Shown one piece after another: positions 62,296 to 64,000 of a DNA stretch of 64,000 nucleotides (positions are counted from its first letter, which is position 1; each line of letters opens with the position of its first letter). A program made the position numbers and the translations under genes. Origin of the DNA: Roseivirga spongicola (GTDB lineage: Bacteria > Bacteroidota > Bacteroidia > Cytophagales > Cyclobacteriaceae); contig NZ_LRPC01000001.1 of the NCBI RefSeq assembly GCF_001592965.1, positions 1,116,001-1,180,000 of the forward strand. Reading direction: 5' to 3'. The notes under the pieces were generated by a model. That model worked only from the letters and a program-made list of their open reading frames with translations, did no database searches and was not told the origin of the DNA.

Positions 62296-62820
62296 TTGAA
62301 AACCCTAGACATCATCTTACTTATTCCTTTGGTCTTTGGAGCTGTGTTGGGCTTCAGGAAAGGACTTTTGCTTGAGATTTTTGGTGTCTTAGCTTTTGTG
62401 CTAGCTATTATTGGCGGGTTTAAGCTGATGGAAACGGGCATGGTTTATTTGTCCGAATATTTTGAGGATTTTGATCAGCTTTTACCCTTCATTTCTTTTT
62501 TGGTCATATTTCTGGCCATAATTATACTGGTGAACATGTTGGGCAAACTACTCAAGAAGATGATTGATTTAACGCTTCTTGGTGGTTTCGATAAGTTTGC
62601 TGGAGCTATTCTTGGCTTAGTTAAGTGGGCTATTGGAGTGAGTATTTTGCTTTGGCTAGTCAACAATTTTGGAATTGAGCTACCTGGTCAGGAAGAGGAA
62701 TTGGTACTTTATCCGTTCCTAACTGAACTTGGGCCAAAGCTTATTGCTAGCCTTGATGTGGTGCTTCCATTTGCCCAAGAAATGCTCGATTCTATCAAAG
62801 AATTACTCTCTCCAGCTTGA
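62296..62820 (+). CDS. CvpA-family membrane protein
   Basis: A 174-residue protein with four predicted membrane helices (IILLIPLVFGAVLGF, LEIFGVLAFVLAII, LPFISFLVIFLAIIILVNM, GAILGLVKWAIGVSILLWLV) and the family motif GFRKGLLLE after helix 1. CvpA is associated with colicin V production and envelope or division processes in E. coli; the molecular role here is unknown. The start is TTG at 62296, immediately after the yqeY stop; the next ATG would lose helix 1. Confidence 0.82.
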   Translation: MKTLDIILLIPLVFGAVLGFRKGLLLEIFGVLAFVLAIIGGFKLMETGMVYLSEYFEDFDQLLPFISFLVIFLAIIILVNMLGKLLKKMIDLTLLGGFDKFAGAILGLVKWAIGVSILLWLVNNFGIELPGQEEELVLYPFLTELGPKLIASLDVVLPFAQEMLDSIKELLSPA

Positions 62821-63383
62821 TCCTCCTAGTAGATAATTACGATTCGTTTACTTACAACTTAGTAGACTATTTCCAACAATTGAATGTTGAGGTAGATGTG
62901 CTGAGAAATGACCAGCCCTTTGATAAATTCTTTGAGAAGGAATATTCTGGAGTTGTTCTTTCGCCCGGTCCAGAAACGCCAGAAACTGCGGGCCAGCTTT
63001 TAAAAATTGCAAAGAGTTTTCTTGGAAAGACTCCCATTTTAGGGATTTGTCTTGGTCATCAGGCTTTAGGTATGCTGCAAGGCGCTAGGTTGACAAAAGC
63101 AATCAGGCCTATGCATGGTAAGCTTTCTACCATTCGTACAGAGGAAAGCATCGTTTTTAACGGCTTGCCAGAAAAATTCAATGTAGTTCGTTATCATTCT
63201 TTGGTTTTGAAAGATCTACCAGAAGGTTTCAAGACAACGGCTAAAACAGTCGAGAAAGAAATAATGGCAATGGAGTCTGAAGCCCTAATGTTGAGCGGCA
63301 TTCAGTTTCACCCTGAGGCAGTTCTGACAGAATACGGAATAGAAATGCTTAGAAATTGGGCTAGTTTTTATAATATTGTTTGA
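62817..63383 (+). CDS. pabA: Aminodeoxychorismate/anthranilate synthase glutamine amidotransferase subunit
   Basis: A 188-residue class I glutamine amidotransferase: VDNYDSFTYNLVDYF at the N-terminus, oxyanion loop SPGPETP, catalytic Cys in GICLGHQALG, and catalytic His/Glu in QFHPEAVLTEYG. It supplies ammonia for 4-amino-4-deoxychorismate (folate) or anthranilate (tryptophan). No pabB or trpE is adjacent, so PabA versus TrpG is undecided; isolation from a trp cluster favours PabA or a shared subunit. Start TTG at 62817 overlaps the cvpA stop as TTGA. Confidence 0.9.
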   Translation: MILLVDNYDSFTYNLVDYFQQLNVEVDVLRNDQPFDKFFEKEYSGVVLSPGPETPETAGQLLKIAKSFLGKTPILGICLGHQALGMLQGARLTKAIRPMHGKLSTIRTEESIVFNGLPEKFNVVRYHSLVLKDLPEGFKTTAKTVEKEIMAMESEALMLSGIQFHPEAVLTEYGIEMLRNWASFYNIV

Positions 63384-63441
63384 ACTGCCCTAGTGGAAAA
63401 AGTAGAACTTTCGGCCACTTAACAGTGTTGAGATAACCGAT

Positions 63442-64000
63442 ATGGTAGCAGCAAACTTAGTAAATCACATGATTCCCCCTTTGAAACCAACAGACGATGG
63501 CGAAAAAGCCATTATTTGGATGGAAGAGCTGCGAACAAATCAGTTGCCAGTTATTGAGAAGGGAAAATTTCTAGGCTTCATTTCAGAAGACATTATTCTT
63601 GACGATAACGACCCTAAAAAGCTAGTTAGAGATTATGAGCTAGAAGATTTGGGGTGTATGGTTACAGAACACCAACATTTTTATGACATCATAAGAATGG
63701 CATCTGATTGCGATTCTCAAATGGTGGCGGTGCTTTCGGCTGAAGGAGGTTTTTTAGGAGTAGTTGGTATTGAAGATACAATTAAGGCCATTGCAGACTC
63801 TACTGCTGTCCAAGATCAGGGGGCAATTTTAGTGCTCTTAGTGAGTTACAGAGATTATTCTTTGGCAGAAATTTCACGCTTGGTGGAAGGAGAAAATGCC
63901 AGAGTACTAAGTGTAACAGTCAATAGAGACATATCCGATAACTCTATGCTCAGAGTTACGTTGAAAATCAATCAAACAGAGGTATCACACATAGCCGCGT
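63442..64000 (+). CDS. CBS-domain protein with ACT-like tail (3' end beyond window)
   Basis: ATG at 63442 opens a frame that continues past the window end. It encodes MVAANLVNHMIPPLKPTDDG, a first CBS motif (NQLPVIEKGKFLGFISEDII), a second (MVAVLSAEGGFLGVVGIEDTI) and then AILVLLVSYRDYSLAEISRLVEGENARVLSVTV, which looks like the start of an ACT-like domain. CBS pairs bind adenosine nucleotides; the Bacteroidetes form normally has about 220 residues and precedes nadK, as far as I recall. Role unknown. Confidence 0.85.
   Translation, partial: MVAANLVNHMIPPLKPTDDGEKAIIWMEELRTNQLPVIEKGKFLGFISEDIILDDNDPKKLVRDYELEDLGCMVTEHQHFYDIIRMASDCDSQMVAVLSAEGGFLGVVGIEDTIKAIADSTAVQDQGAILVLLVSYRDYSLAEISRLVEGENARVLSVTVNRDISDNSMLRVTLKINQTEVSHIAA

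Overview
The window looks like chromosomal DNA from a marine or free-living Bacteroidota, most likely a cytophagalean (Roseivirga/Fulvivirga-like; the genus is inference). Four things point there. Secreted proteins end in type IX secretion (T9SS) sorting domains. Promoters follow the Bacteroidetes pattern TTTG-N19-TAnnTTTG. Shine-Dalgarno sequences are absent except in front of rpsU. The housekeeping set has family variants typical of the phylum (a DksA-like protein without zinc cysteines, a split EtfD-like Fe-S pair, short HPF, a CBS-ACT protein).

Layout. 1-18.5 kb: three tandem, co-oriented giant genes for secreted modular proteins (the first cut by the window edge), built from about 440-residue repeats (LamG-like half plus an IKYGIT/GIGRDD/IWGND/WRV half). 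18.6-22.5 kb (minus): purM, a PorE-like OmpA lipoprotein and a small Bacteroidetes protein. 22.6-25.0 kb (plus): a three-gene envelope operon (lipoprotein with two RskA-like domains, BIG2-DM13 lipoprotein, outer-membrane barrel). 25.2-29.4 kb: a split Fe-S/haem membrane electron-transfer pair, tRNA-Phe, rluB, scpB and a dksA-like gene. 29.6-38.1 kb: a 50-codon gene not previously listed by length-limited gene finding, and a 2747-residue lamin-tail/Ig-like surface protein. 38.2-40.4 kb: asd and a methyltransferase, with a 55-codon membrane-protein gene on the opposite strand. 40.5-47.7 kb: a metzincin with a T9SS tail, a DUF6438 lipoprotein, a DUF4221-like lipoprotein and a secreted protein of unknown function. 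47.7-52.4 kb: the rimP-nusA-infB operon with a leader hairpin. 52.4-64 kb: glutaminyl cyclase, rfbBA, acyl-CoA dehydrogenase, rpsU-xer-hpf, metK, an RsmI-like methylase, a hydrolase, pdxJ, yqeY, cvpA, pabA and the start of a CBS-domain gene.

How it fits together. The dominant theme is the cell envelope: six signal-peptidase I substrates all carry Gln at the predicted +1 position, and the same window encodes the glutaminyl cyclase lipoprotein that would turn that Gln into pyroglutamate. Cysteines in the giant proteins occur in strictly paired patterns that predict one disulfide per module. The other theme is translation: rimP-nusA-infB behind a hairpin leader, and rpsU with the only strong Shine-Dalgarno sequence seen, as expected for bS21 autoregulation. 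No CRISPR array, insertion sequence, prophage or defence island is visible.
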